Positions 1 to 6,279 are shown, counted from the stretch's first letter. The stretch is 15,511 bases of DNA from JBAYHA01 sp041666425 (GCA_041666425.1 JBAYHA010000027.1:1-15511), one strand, 5' to 3'. The notes: generated by a model from the letters alone, not told the origin. Numbers and translations are program-made.

Positions 1-40
1 ATAATGAAACTACCTTGGTTTGTTAAATCTTGAAAAAAAG

Positions 41-67
41 ATCTCCCCATTACAGTCGAGATGACAA
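41..67. repeat. Possible fragment of a dispersed intergenic repeat
   Basis: The stretch reading ATCTCCCCATTACAGT followed by CGAGATGACA resembles the widespread class of dispersed intergenic repeats that contain GAGATnnCTCC...TCGAGATGACA. Only one copy is visible here, so membership is a resemblance recalled from other genomes and is not shown by this window. It lies directly upstream of the putative metG promoter region. Confidence 0.3.
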
Positions 68-71
68 AATT

Positions 72-94
72 TTGACTTATAATTAAAATATAAT
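72..94 (+). promoter_or_regulatory. Candidate metG -10 region, two overlapping TATAAT boxes
   Basis: TATAAT occurs at 78-83 and again at 89-94, 12 to 23 bases before the metG ATG. Neither has a good -35 at 16-18 bp; the TTGACT at 72-77 is too close to serve either. If either box is used, the 5' leader would be only about 6-17 nt and has no Shine-Dalgarno sequence. Confidence 0.4.
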
Positions 95-106
95 TAATCA
101 CAAAAT

Positions 107-1609
107 ATGAACAAATATTTCCTTACCACGCCAATTTATTATGTTAATGACAAACCGCACATTGGTCATGCTTATACCACGATTATTGCCGATGTTGTAG
201 CCAGATATTATCGTCAAAAATTCGGTTTTGATAATGTTTTTTATTTAACAGGAACGGATGAACATGGCGCCAAAATTGCTGCTTCCGCTGTTAAAGCTGG
301 CAAAACACCACAAGAATTTTGCGATGATGTTTCAGATATTTTCAAATCAAAATGGCAAGAATTAAATTTGAGTTATAATCATTTTGTGCGCACGACGGAC
401 AAGCAACACGAAGCGGTAGTGCAGGAAGTTTTGACTCGTTTGAAATCAGCCAAAACACCACTCGGCAATGAGGTTATTTATCAAGGTGAACATGAAGGTT
501 TGTATTGTGTTGGTTGTGAAGCGTATGTCAAACCGGAAGATTTGGTAAATGGCAAATGTCCGTTTCATAACAAAGAACCTGAATTAATAAAAGAAAAAAA
601 TTGGTATTTCCGCCTTTCCGATTATGCCGAAATTTTGAAAGAAAAGATTACCAACAAAGAACCGCGCGTTTTGCCAGAACAACGTGAAACGGAAGTATTA
701 AGTTTCATTGAACATGGGCTCGAAGATATTGCCATTAGTCGTGAAAAAGTTGAATGGGGAATTCCGATTCCTTTTGACCCGAAGCAAACGACTTATGTTT
801 GGATTGACGCGCTCGTAAATTATATTTCCGCTTTGCAATATCCGAACGGCGACGATTTTAAGAAATATTGGCCGGCAAATGTGCAATTCCTTGCCAAAGA
901 TATTTTGAAGTTTCACTGTTTAATTTGGCCGGCATTATTGTTGGCACTTGATTTGCCATTGCCGAATACATTATTTGTTCACGGGTTCTTTACTCTCAAC
1001 GGACAAAAGATGTCCAAGACGCTTGGCAATGTTATTGATCCGTCTGATATGGTGGCTGAGTTTGGCGTGGACGCCACTCGTTATTTGATCATTTCGCAAT
1101 TTCCATTTGGCGATGATGGCGATGTTAAGCAAAATGATTTTGTCACCAAGTTCAACGCAGATCTGGCCAACGGAATTGGAAATTTGGTCAGTCGAGTGAT
1201 TGGTATGACTGAGAAATATTGCGATTTGACCGTTCCGGAAAAGCAATTTACCGCGGAACTTAATTTGTCCGAATTTTGGCAAAATATTGATCGTAACTAT
1301 CAGGATTTCAAAATTAATGAAAATATCAAAGCTGTCTGGGATTTAATTTCTTGGTGTGACGGTTATATTGATTCCAACAAACCTTGGGCTCTCGCCAAAG
1401 AAGGCAAACAAACCGAGGTTGAACAAATTTTATTTAACCTTCTCGAAATTATCCGCAACATTTCTCTTGCCATTGAACCTTTCTTGCCAACTACCGCGCA
1501 GAAAATTAGCGAGGCTCTTAATTGCGATTTAAATTTCGTCAAAAAAGAGGAAGTCATCAAACCAAAAACAAAATTGAATAAGGTGGAGCCGTTGTTTTTG
1601 CGAAAGTAA
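107..1609 (+). CDS. metG: Methionyl-tRNA synthetase (short form)
   Basis: Charges tRNA-Met with methionine in the cytoplasm, using ATP. It is a class I synthetase: the HIGH signature is at residues 18-21 and the KMSKT signature at 301-305, at either end of the Rossmann catalytic fold. A connective-peptide zinc knuckle is visible as C134-x2-C137 and C151-x2-H154, so one ligand is histidine rather than the usual cysteine. YVWIDAL, characteristic of MetRS, follows the catalytic insertion, and the helical anticodon-binding domain includes PW at 426-427. At 500 residues it ends after the anticodon domain with EPLFLRK and lacks the C-terminal EMAP/Trbp111-like tRNA-binding domain of longer MetRS, as in other compact bacterial forms. 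The ATG is the first in frame and has no Shine-Dalgarno; the N-terminal YFLTTPIYYVND supports this start. It stands alone, with no gene upstream in the window. Confidence 0.97.
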   Translation: MNKYFLTTPIYYVNDKPHIGHAYTTIIADVVARYYRQKFGFDNVFYLTGTDEHGAKIAASAVKAGKTPQEFCDDVSDIFKSKWQELNLSYNHFVRTTDKQHEAVVQEVLTRLKSAKTPLGNEVIYQGEHEGLYCVGCEAYVKPEDLVNGKCPFHNKEPELIKEKNWYFRLSDYAEILKEKITNKEPRVLPEQRETEVLSFIEHGLEDIAISREKVEWGIPIPFDPKQTTYVWIDALVNYISALQYPNGDDFKKYWPANVQFLAKDILKFHCLIWPALLLALDLPLPNTLFVHGFFTLNGQKMSKTLGNVIDPSDMVAEFGVDATRYLIISQFPFGDDGDVKQNDFVTKFNADLANGIGNLVSRVIGMTEKYCDLTVPEKQFTAELNLSEFWQNIDRNYQDFKINENIKAVWDLISWCDGYIDSNKPWALAKEGKQTEVEQILFNLLEIIRNISLAIEPFLPTTAQKISEALNCDLNFVKKEEVIKPKTKLNKVEPLFLRK

Positions 1610-1665
1610 ATTTTCATCCCACGATTTGACTGGCGTTTGTTGTCCTGAGACAATTTGTTCAGCTA

Positions 1666-1680
1666 TCTACGTTTTGTAGA
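1666..1680. promoter_or_regulatory. Dyad copy 1, TCTAC-N5-GTAGA (possible operator)
   Basis: TCTAC (1666-1670), GTTTT spacer, GTAGA (1676-1680): a perfect 5-bp inverted repeat with the same half-sites and spacing as the dyad at 1739-1753. The shared half-sites with different spacers suggest recognition of a DNA palindrome by a dimeric regulator. The regulator is unknown. Confidence 0.4.
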
Positions 1681-1738
1681 CAACTGACTTTTCTGTTTTG
1701 AAATGAAGAAAAAATGGTTAGAATTAAATTTTCAAATG

Positions 1739-1753
1739 TCTACAACTTGTAGA
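1739..1753. promoter_or_regulatory. Dyad copy 2, TCTACAACTTGTAGA (possible operator)
   Basis: A perfect 7-bp inverted repeat around a single central base, TCTACAA-C-TTGTAGA. It shares the outer TCTAC-N5-GTAGA frame with the dyad at 1666-1680; the centres are 73 bp apart, close to seven helical turns. Location about 170 bp upstream of rhuM and downstream of metG suggests control of the rhuM segment, but this is inferred from position only. Confidence 0.45.
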
Positions 1754-1845
1754 TGTTTGGAATTGTGAAATAGGTCAATGACAGTTCTTGAAATATGAAC
1801 ATTTGTAATTTTTATTTAATTATTACTTGTTCAAAAATTTAGACT

Positions 1846-1896
1846 ATGAAACTCTACATCACCGCACCTTTTAAAGGCAGCGACAACAAAACTGGT
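1846..1896 (+). repeat. 51-bp direct repeat, left copy flanking rhuM
   Basis: Matches 2855-2905 at 46/51 positions in the same orientation. Homology starts exactly at the ATG and stops after codon 17; bases on either side are unrelated between the two copies. The pair brackets the rhuM gene. Confidence 0.8.
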
Positions 1897-1914
1897 ATCA
1901 AAAAAATTGATTGA
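1846..1914 (+). pseudogene. Gene-start remnant or short peptide, copy A (22 codons)
   Basis: An ATG frame of 22 codons begins MKLYITAPFKGSDNKTG, then IKKID and TGA. Its first 17 codons match 2855-2905 at 46 of 51 bases; four of the five differences are synonymous third-position changes and one gives I/L. The opening resembles the first beta-strand and loop of nucleoside 2-deoxyribosyltransferase-like proteins (MKIYLxxPF...), but it is far too short for that fold. The best reading is a surviving 5' end of a broken gene; a conserved short peptide is the alternative. Its TGA ends 6 bases before the rhuM ATG. Confidence 0.5.
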
Positions 1915-1920
1915 AAAAAT

Positions 1921-2850
1921 ATGGAAAAGAACAATCAAATTATCATTTACAATACAGAGGATGGAGAGACAAAAATTGAAGTAAAACTGAACAATGAAAC
2001 TGTTTGGCTTAATCAAGCCCAGATGGCGGAATTGTTTCAGAAAGACAGAAAAACGATTACGGAACATATTGGAAACATTTTTAAAGAAGGAGAGTTATTG
2101 GAAGATTCAGTGTGCCGGAAATTCCAGCATACTGCCACCGATGGGAAAAAATACCTTGTCAATTTTTATAATCTGGATGTTATTATTTCTATTGGCTATC
2201 GCGTGAGTTCGCTTCGAGGCACTCAGTTTCGAATTTGGGCAACGCAAAAATTGCGAGATTATATTATTAAAGGTTTTGTTATGGATGATGAACGGTTAGC
2301 CGAAGGTAAAGTAAAAAAGAGTTATTTTGAAGAATGGGAAGAAAGGATTAGAAGGATTAGAACTTCAGAGGCGAATTTTTATCAAAAAGTGCGTGATGTT
2401 TTTTCAACAAGTGCGGATTACAATCCAAAATTAGATTATGCCAAGCAATTTTTTGCCACTGTCCAAAATAAATTTCATTATGCAATCACTGGTCTTACCG
2501 CGGCAGAGATTGTTCATAGTCGAATAGATAGTTCCAAGGAAAATTTAGGATTGACCAATTGGAAAGGTGAAATTATTACTCGTGATCAAGCGGAAGTAGC
2601 TAAGAATTATTTACAGGAGCTTGAATTAAAAAGATTAAATTTATTAGTTGAACAATTTTTGTCCTTTGCCGAATTGCAAAGTGTGGAACAACGGGTAATG
2701 TACATGAAAGATTGGATTGCAAAACTTGATGACTTTTTGACTTTGAATGACAAAGAAATTTTGAACAATATTGGTGAAGTATCACACAAAGAAATGGAAC
2801 AAAAAGTTCGCGATGAGCTGGCGAGATTTAATCAAAAGCAATTAGAATAA
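1921..2850 (+). CDS. rhuM: RhuM-family protein (virulence RhuM)
   Basis: A 309-residue member of the RhuM family (Pfam Virulence_RhuM), named for a Salmonella pathogenicity-island gene and found scattered on genomic islands, phages and CPR genomes; its molecular function is not established. The N-terminus (residues 28-54, beginning VWLNQAQMAELF) looks like a helix-turn-helix DNA-binding unit. The family core follows: YNLD at 83-86, GYR at 92-94, RGTQFR at 99-104 and W106, reminiscent of KilA-N/Bro-N phage antirepressor domains. The last 70 or so residues are charged and leucine-rich, probably helical or coiled coil. The length is typical and the frame intact. No Shine-Dalgarno precedes the ATG. 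It sits between two copies of a 17-codon gene start, which suggests acquisition or local duplication; no integrase or transposase is nearby. Family assignment is firm; function is not. Confidence 0.9.
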   Translation: MEKNNQIIIYNTEDGETKIEVKLNNETVWLNQAQMAELFQKDRKTITEHIGNIFKEGELLEDSVCRKFQHTATDGKKYLVNFYNLDVIISIGYRVSSLRGTQFRIWATQKLRDYIIKGFVMDDERLAEGKVKKSYFEEWEERIRRIRTSEANFYQKVRDVFSTSADYNPKLDYAKQFFATVQNKFHYAITGLTAAEIVHSRIDSSKENLGLTNWKGEIITRDQAEVAKNYLQELELKRLNLLVEQFLSFAELQSVEQRVMYMKDWIAKLDDFLTLNDKEILNNIGEVSHKEMEQKVRDELARFNQKQLE

Positions 2851-2854
2851 TTTC

Positions 2855-2905
2855 ATGAAACTCTACCTCACTGCTCCTTTTAAAGGCAGCGACAACAAAA
2901 CAGGA
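2855..2905 (+). repeat. 51-bp direct repeat, right copy flanking rhuM
   Basis: Partner of 1846-1896, same orientation, offset 1009 bp. The divergence is about 10 percent and mostly silent, so the copies are not a fresh duplication. Confidence 0.8.
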
Positions 2906-2911
2906 TTGTAG
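2855..2911 (+). pseudogene. Gene-start remnant or short peptide, copy B (18 codons)
   Basis: Begins MKLYLTAPFKGSDNKTG, then L and TAG, starting 4 bases after the rhuM stop. It matches copy A at 1846-1896 at protein level with a single I/L change. Nothing recognisable of the gene body follows: the next sequence is the terminator of the opposing gene. The 4-base gap to rhuM is what one expects of a downstream operon partner, so an intact rhuM plus MKLYLTAPF gene pair may be the ancestral arrangement. This is inferred. Confidence 0.5.
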
Positions 2912-2919
2912 TATGTTTT

Positions 2920-2959
2920 GTTGAAAATAAAAATCCACAAACGCTGATGTTTGTGGATT
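2920..2959 (-). terminator. Rho-independent terminator of the cysteine-rich gene
   Basis: AATCCACAAAC (2932-2942) pairs perfectly with GTTTGTGGATT (2949-2959), an 11-bp stem with a 6-base loop. Read on the minus strand the stem is followed by TTTATTTTC, so it terminates the gene whose stop lies at 2979. On the plus strand no T-run follows, so it is a poor terminator for rhuM. Confidence 0.85.
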
Positions 2960-2978
2960 CATGGTTCGGAAAAGTTTG

Positions 2979-3263
2979 TTATTTGCTGAGAGGGCAGTGA
3001 TCGATATCACTTATGCCAAGTGAGCAAACTTGTACTTCCGTGCATTCGGCTTTCTTTGTTGGGTGAACGCCCAGCATCGAAATGTCAATCATGTTTGGAC
3101 AGCTGGAATTTCCAACCGGGCAGATTGTGCATTTGCTCAATCTTTTACCGATCTTTGCGCCACGTGCCAATTTCATGAGTGCATCTTCAGGTTCATTGTA
3201 AACAAAGTCTCCCTTATCCCATTTATTGAAACAGTAAGTCTGACGATCCTGACGATTTCGCAT
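2979..3263 (-). CDS. Small cysteine-rich protein of unknown function
   Basis: I do not recognise this 94-residue protein. Counting from the chosen start, cysteines fall at about positions 11, 45, 48, 55, 73, 80 and 89. The middle reads CTICPVGNSSCPNM, with a C-x2-C pair and another cysteine six residues on, compatible with a small metal-binding or Fe-S-type site. There is no signal peptide or membrane segment. An upstream in-frame ATG at 3296 and one at 3266 exist, but GGAGG (complement of 3269-3273) lies 5 nt before the ATG at 3263, which decides the start. The gene is a complete isolated unit: a TTGACA-N17-TATAGT promoter about 50 nt upstream and a strong hairpin terminator 20 nt downstream. 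That independent packaging argues it is real and well expressed. Confidence 0.75.
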   Translation of the reverse strand: MRNRQDRQTYCFNKWDKGDFVYNEPEDALMKLARGAKIGKRLSKCTICPVGNSSCPNMIDISMLGVHPTKKAECTEVQVCSLGISDIDHCPLSK

Positions 3264-3310
3264 CATTTCCTCCAGTTTTTTGAATATTAAAATCAAGAAA
3301 ACAACATATT

Positions 3311-3339
3311 ACTATAACATCGATTTGATAAAATGTCAA
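3311..3339 (-). promoter_or_regulatory. Sigma70-type promoter of the cysteine-rich gene
   Basis: On the minus strand TTGACA (3339-3334), a 17-bp spacer, then TATAGT (3316-3311), with a TGn extended -10 just before it. This is one of the best promoter matches in the window. Predicted transcription starts near 3304, giving a leader of about 40 nt that includes the GGAGG site. Confidence 0.85.
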
Positions 3340-3377
3340 TAGTAGCAAGCTTTACTCTAAATTTAGAAGTTATTTTG

Positions 3378-3383
3378 TATAAT
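3378..3383 (+). promoter_or_regulatory. -10 box (TATAAT) of the P-loop kinase gene
   Basis: A perfect TATAAT whose last base is 10 bases upstream of the ATG at 3394. Transcription would begin around 3390, leaving almost no 5' leader. No good -35 is present. It faces away from the promoter at 3311-3339, so the two genes are divergent. Confidence 0.55.
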
Positions 3384-3393
3384 CATTTAAGAT

Positions 3394-3957
3394 ATGTCCA
3401 AACCATTATTGATAATTATTTCTGGTCGTTCATGCACCGGCAAAACTACCTTGGGCAAGAAAATTTCTACTGAATTTAATTTACCCTTTGTAAGTAGAGA
3501 TGAATTAAAAGAATCGCTTTTTGATAATTTGGGCTGGAAAGATCGTGATTGGTCAAGAAAGTTGGGGATTGCTTCATATTCATTACTTTATCTTTTTATT
3601 GAAACGTTATTGGCAAAAAAAGTTTCCTTTGTTGTCGAAAGTAATTTTATTCCCACTTTTGATAATGAAAAATTTGCTAATTTGCAAAAAAAATATCAAT
3701 TTCGCATTATGCAAATTTTTTGTTATGCCAACGAGGAGGTTCTTTGTCAAAGGTTCAAAAAACGTTCAGAATCAAGAGAGCGACATCCAGGTCATGTTGA
3801 TCATTTGAATTATGCTGAGGTTAAAAATTGCTCATTGAGGAATGAAAATGTTAAACTTGATGTAACTGATAATGTTTTTGACCTCGAGACAACTGATTTT
3901 AATAAAATTAATTATGATAAGTTGTTTGTAGCGATTAAATCGTTGATTATTTTTTAG
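3394..3957 (+). CDS. P-loop NTPase, AAA_33/small-kinase-like
   Basis: A 187-residue protein with a Walker A loop G11-RSCT-GKT18 following a hydrophobic strand (LLIIIS), as in small-molecule kinases of the AAA_33, gluconokinase and zeta-toxin-like group. R35-D36 after the second strand (PFVSRDEL) matches the substrate-binding position of such kinases. VVESNF with E82 ends a strand where the family has a Walker B-like acidic residue. FKKRSESRERHPGH near residues 123-136 is an arginine-rich lid that would close over ATP. The phosphate acceptor cannot be told; a nucleoside, sugar, antibiotic or peptidoglycan precursor are all possible. It is probably cytoplasmic. No Shine-Dalgarno; a TATAAT box lies 10 nt before the ATG. 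Its TAG merges into the repeat preceding tatD, so cotranscription with tatD is possible. Confidence 0.8.
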   Translation: MSKPLLIIISGRSCTGKTTLGKKISTEFNLPFVSRDELKESLFDNLGWKDRDWSRKLGIASYSLLYLFIETLLAKKVSFVVESNFIPTFDNEKFANLQKKYQFRIMQIFCYANEEVLCQRFKKRSESRERHPGHVDHLNYAEVKNCSLRNENVKLDVTDNVFDLETTDFNKINYDKLFVAIKSLIIF

Positions 3958-4031
3958 ACTTTATAAATTTTCCCCAAAGGTATTTAATCGTGATTACTTT
4001 ATAAACTTTTTAACTTTATAAACTTTTAACT
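3957..4031 (+). repeat. ACTTTATAAACTTTTA-type repeat before tatD
   Basis: Contains an isolated unit ACTTTATAAATTTT (from 3958) and a tandem pair ACTTTATAAACTTTTTA / ACTTTATAAACTTTTA (3996-4031), ending 5 bases before the tatD ATG. The same unit occurs at 10256-10337 and 12163-12201. Each unit includes TATAAA, a possible -10 hexamer (4017-4022 here). Confidence 0.8.
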
Positions 4032-4036
4032 CAAAT

Positions 4037-4870
4037 ATGTTCGACACTCACTCGCATGTAAATTTTAATGCTTACAAAAATGACTTTGCCGAAGTCATTG
4101 CCCGTGCCAAACAAAAGAATTTGACCATGGTTAATGTTGGTTCGCAACTTTCAACGAGTGGTCGTGCCGTTGATTTGGCCGAAAAATTTGAAAATTGTTA
4201 TGCGGCTGTTGGTTTGCATCCGATTCAACTTGAAGATATGGAAGTTGAAGAAGAAGGAGTCAAGTTTACTGCCCGGAAGGAAAATTTTGATTATAATGTT
4301 TATCGCGAATTAGCCGGCCGACCAAAAGTTGTGGCCATTGGCGAATGCGGTCTTGATTATCATCATATTTATGACGAAGCGCGTCGTGAAGAAATTATCG
4401 CCAACCAAAAAAAAGTTTTTATTGAACATATCAAGCTGGCAAACGAACTGAATTTGCCACTTATCGTTCACTGTCGTGGAACCAAGGAAAATATTGATTC
4501 CGCCTACTTGGATATTTATGAAATTTTAAAAGAACACAAACCAAAAGTTCCAAGCATTATGCATTGTTATGTTGGCCCGGTAAGCCTGGTGGAAAAATTT
4601 TTGGAATTGGGATTTTATTTGAGTTTTAATGGCGTTTTAACTTTTGACAAAACGGGGAAGTTGGAAGAAATTTTGCTTTCCACACCAATGGCCAAGGTTT
4701 TGACGGAAACTGATTGTCCATATTTAACGCCATCACCATATCGCGGACAAAGAAATGAACCGATTTATGTCGAATATGTAATTAACAAGATTGCTGATAT
4801 CAAAAAAATGCCGATTGAAGAAGTTTTGCAGATCACGGATAGGAATGCAAAAGAAGTTTTTCATATTTAA
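4037..4870 (+). CDS. tatD: TatD-family metal-dependent DNase
   Basis: A TatD-type hydrolase (TIM-barrel amidohydrolase fold) that cleaves DNA, with exonuclease activity shown for several members, acting in the cytoplasm. All expected metal ligands are visible: H5-x-H7 in FDTHSHVNF, E103 in GECGLDYHH, H145 in VHCRG, H176 in MHCYVGP and D226 in TETDCPYL. The substrate-side PSPYRGQRNEP follows. The 277 residues slightly exceed the usual 255-265 because of an acidic insertion after GLHP (about residues 65-95). FDTHSHVN at the extreme N-terminus fixes the start. There is no Shine-Dalgarno; the repeat at 3957-4031 occupies that position. A hairpin terminator follows, so tatD is not part of the atp operon transcript. 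Confidence 0.95.
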   Translation: MFDTHSHVNFNAYKNDFAEVIARAKQKNLTMVNVGSQLSTSGRAVDLAEKFENCYAAVGLHPIQLEDMEVEEEGVKFTARKENFDYNVYRELAGRPKVVAIGECGLDYHHIYDEARREEIIANQKKVFIEHIKLANELNLPLIVHCRGTKENIDSAYLDIYEILKEHKPKVPSIMHCYVGPVSLVEKFLELGFYLSFNGVLTFDKTGKLEEILLSTPMAKVLTETDCPYLTPSPYRGQRNEPIYVEYVINKIADIKKMPIEEVLQITDRNAKEVFHI

Positions 4871-4895
4871 ATTTGACAAAATTAAAAAAAATTAC

Positions 4896-4923
4896 AAAAA
4901 GGCTTTACCAAAAGTCTTTTTTG
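4896..4923 (+). terminator. Rho-independent terminator after tatD
   Basis: AAAAAGGCTTT (4896-4906), loop ACCA, AAAGTCTTTTTT. The stem has one G-U wobble and ends in a T-run. It lies 25 bases after the tatD stop and before the atp operon promoter region. Confidence 0.75.
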
Positions 4924-4955
4924 TTACTTATCAACATAATTTAAACTGCATGGCA

Positions 4956-4987
4956 TTGAAATTATTTTATTTACATGTTAGTATAAA
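4956..4987 (+). promoter_or_regulatory. Putative atp operon promoter
   Basis: TTGAAA at 4956-4961 lies 17 bp before TAGTAT (4979-4984), which is preceded by TGT (extended -10). TATAAA at 4982-4987 overlaps and is an alternative -10. An AAGGTG Shine-Dalgarno-like site (4986-4991) lies 7 nt before the ATG of the first gene. It sits between the tatD terminator and the first atp gene, as an operon promoter should. Confidence 0.55.
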
Positions 4988-4998
4988 GGTGCTTTTAT

Positions 4999-5274
4999 AT
5001 GATTGACAAAAACAGCAAAAAGAAAAAAGAAATTTGGTGGCAACCGGCTGTTGAATTGTTGGCGCAGGTTTCCGCTTGGATTATCGGTCCGATTTTGGGC
5101 GCGCTGTTTCTTGGTGGTTTTATCGAAAAAAGAATGCATAACGAACCGTGGCCAACGGTGATTTTGGTCGCAATCGCTTTTGTCATCACCAATATTGGTT
5201 TGATAAAACAGACGTTAAAAGCCTCAAAGAAAATTGAAGCGGAAATTAAAAAAGACAAAGAGGACAAACAATAA
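4999..5274 (+). CDS. ATPase_gene1/AtpZ-like membrane protein
   Basis: A 91-residue protein with two membrane helices: residues about 18-42 (AQVSAWIIGPILGALFLGG) and about 50-70 (WPTVILVAIAFVITNIGL), with a lysine-rich N-terminus and a charged C-terminal tail. It occupies the first slot of the atp operon, where many bacteria encode AtpI or the AtpQ/AtpZ (ATPase_gene1) protein, linked to c-ring assembly and Mg2+/Ca2+ handling. The small size, two helices and glycine pattern fit ATPase_gene1 better than the four-helix AtpI, but the assignment rests on position and topology. An AAGGTG ribosome site sits 7 nt upstream; it is one of the few operon genes with one. Only 2 bases separate it from atpB. 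Confidence 0.8.
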   Translation: MIDKNSKKKKEIWWQPAVELLAQVSAWIIGPILGALFLGGFIEKRMHNEPWPTVILVAIAFVITNIGLIKQTLKASKKIEAEIKKDKEDKQ

Positions 5275-5276
5275 TT

Positions 5277-6185
5277 ATGACGACAACTACCGAAGAATCA
5301 ACACAAAATATAATTGAACATAATTCAGAACAAATTGTTTCCGAATTAAATACCGAAAAAGAAACTGTTAAAAGCGAAGGTCATATTAGTCATGAAATTA
5401 CTCTTGGTGCTGAACCAATCGCTCGAGTCGGTAATTTTGACATTACCAATTCACTTCTTAATACTTGGATTGTTGTAATAATTTTGGTTGTTGTTGGTCT
5501 TTCGTTACGCAAAAAGTTAAAAAAAATTCCAAAAGGAATTCAAGTTTTTTTTGAAATAATAGTTGAAGGCGGAGTAAAACTTTGCGACTCGGTTACCAAT
5601 GACCGAAGTAAGTCGATGAAGATTTTTCCATTTGCCTTCACTTTTTTTATTATAATTTTGTTGAATAATTGGTTGGGATTGCTTCCTGGTGTCGGTTCGG
5701 TTGGTTTTATTGAAGGAGAAGCCGGACATCAGGTTTTTGTTCCATATTTTCGCGGAGGTACGGCGGACTTAAATACAACTTTGGCTTTGGCTTTAATTTC
5801 TGTAATAGTCTCAAACATTTTTGGTGTAATCACTGTTGGCGCTTACAAACATTTGAATAAATATATTAATATTCACGGTTTGGCGCAAATTCCAAAGAAG
5901 GTTTGGAAAGATCCGACGATTTTGATTGTCAATCCGATTAAGTTTTTTGTGGGAATAGTGGAAATTGTCGGTGAAGTGGCCAAAGTAGCTTCATTATCGT
6001 TTCGTCTTTTTGGGAATATTTTTGCCGGGGAAGTTTTGTTAAGTTCGATTGCGGTTATTTTTGCTTTCGGCTTACCAATCCCGTTTATGTTTTTGGAAGT
6101 GATTGTCGGACTTATTCAAGCCTTGATTTTTGGCATGTTGACTTTGGTGTATTTTTCTATCGCCATGACCAAGGAAGAACACTAA
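5277..6185 (+). CDS. atpB: ATP synthase Fo subunit a
   Basis: Subunit a forms the two proton half-channels next to the c-ring in the membrane. The essential arginine is R243 in SLSFRLFGNIFAGE, the family signature. Membrane helices are visible around residues 61-79, 113-135, 165-190, 220-240, 250-272 and 274-297. NNWLGLLPG (about residues 128-136) is a second conserved segment. The protein is 302 residues, longer than the usual 240-280, because about 55 hydrophilic, Thr/Glu-rich residues precede the first helix; there is no clear signal peptide. The next in-frame methionine is far downstream, and the ATG lies 2 nt after the preceding stop, so the long N-terminus is probably real. No Shine-Dalgarno, so translation is likely coupled to the upstream gene. 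Confidence 0.95.
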   Translation: MTTTTEESTQNIIEHNSEQIVSELNTEKETVKSEGHISHEITLGAEPIARVGNFDITNSLLNTWIVVIILVVVGLSLRKKLKKIPKGIQVFFEIIVEGGVKLCDSVTNDRSKSMKIFPFAFTFFIIILLNNWLGLLPGVGSVGFIEGEAGHQVFVPYFRGGTADLNTTLALALISVIVSNIFGVITVGAYKHLNKYINIHGLAQIPKKVWKDPTILIVNPIKFFVGIVEIVGEVAKVASLSFRLFGNIFAGEVLLSSIAVIFAFGLPIPFMFLEVIVGLIQALIFGMLTLVYFSIAMTKEEH

Positions 6186-6189
6186 AATT

Positions 6190-6259
6190 CAGAATTATGA
6201 ATTTAGGATTATCACAAAGTGATGCCTTCGGCAAGAATTAAGAATTAGAAATAAAAAGT
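6190..6259. repeat. AATTATGAATTTAGG / AAGAATTAAGAATTAG intergenic repeat
   Basis: The atpB-atpE gap begins with degenerate repeats of GAATTA (TCAGAATTATGAATTTAGG and AAGAATTAAGAATTAG). Between them lie two small hairpins, ATCAC-AAA-GTGAT and TGCC-TTC-GGCA. It resembles dispersed GAATTATGAATTAAG repeats of AT-rich genomes; only this copy is visible here. Confidence 0.4.
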
Positions 6260-6279
6260 TAATTAATTTCAAATAAAAA

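Larger units (their letters stand above)
1610..1845. other. Intergenic region with hairpins and twin dyads, no gene
   Basis: Together with the short remnant after it, more than 300 bases here lack a recognisable full gene. It contains a small perfect hairpin TTGTC-CTGA-GACAA at 1640-1653, not followed by a T-run and so not a convincing metG terminator. It also holds the two TCTAC-N5-GTAGA dyads described separately. A weak promoter-like pair, TTGAAA at 1788-1793 and TTTATT at 1811-1816 (17-bp spacer), could drive the rhuM segment. Short open frames such as 1703-1768 show no recognisable protein. Confidence 0.6.

Noticed and set aside
4..33. Nine-codon frame MKLPWFVKS at the window start
   Set aside because: Too short, no recognisable partner and no signals; cannot be told from chance.
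1846..2911. rhuM segment as a classical insertion sequence
   Set aside because: No transposase, integrase or terminal inverted repeats are present; the flanking direct repeats are coding starts and 10 percent diverged, unlike target-site duplications.
3000..3013. GTGAT-CGAT-ATCAC dyad as an operator
   Set aside because: It lies inside the coding region of the cysteine-rich gene near its 3' end, and no second copy is visible.
3030..3290. An 86-codon plus-strand frame opposite the cysteine-rich gene
   Set aside because: It has no Shine-Dalgarno or promoter, while the minus-strand frame has a promoter, GGAGG and terminator; it is a shadow frame.
3957..4036. CRISPR-like array in the TTTATAAACTTTTA repeats
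   Set aside because: Units are short, nearly contiguous and without unique spacers; no cas genes are near.
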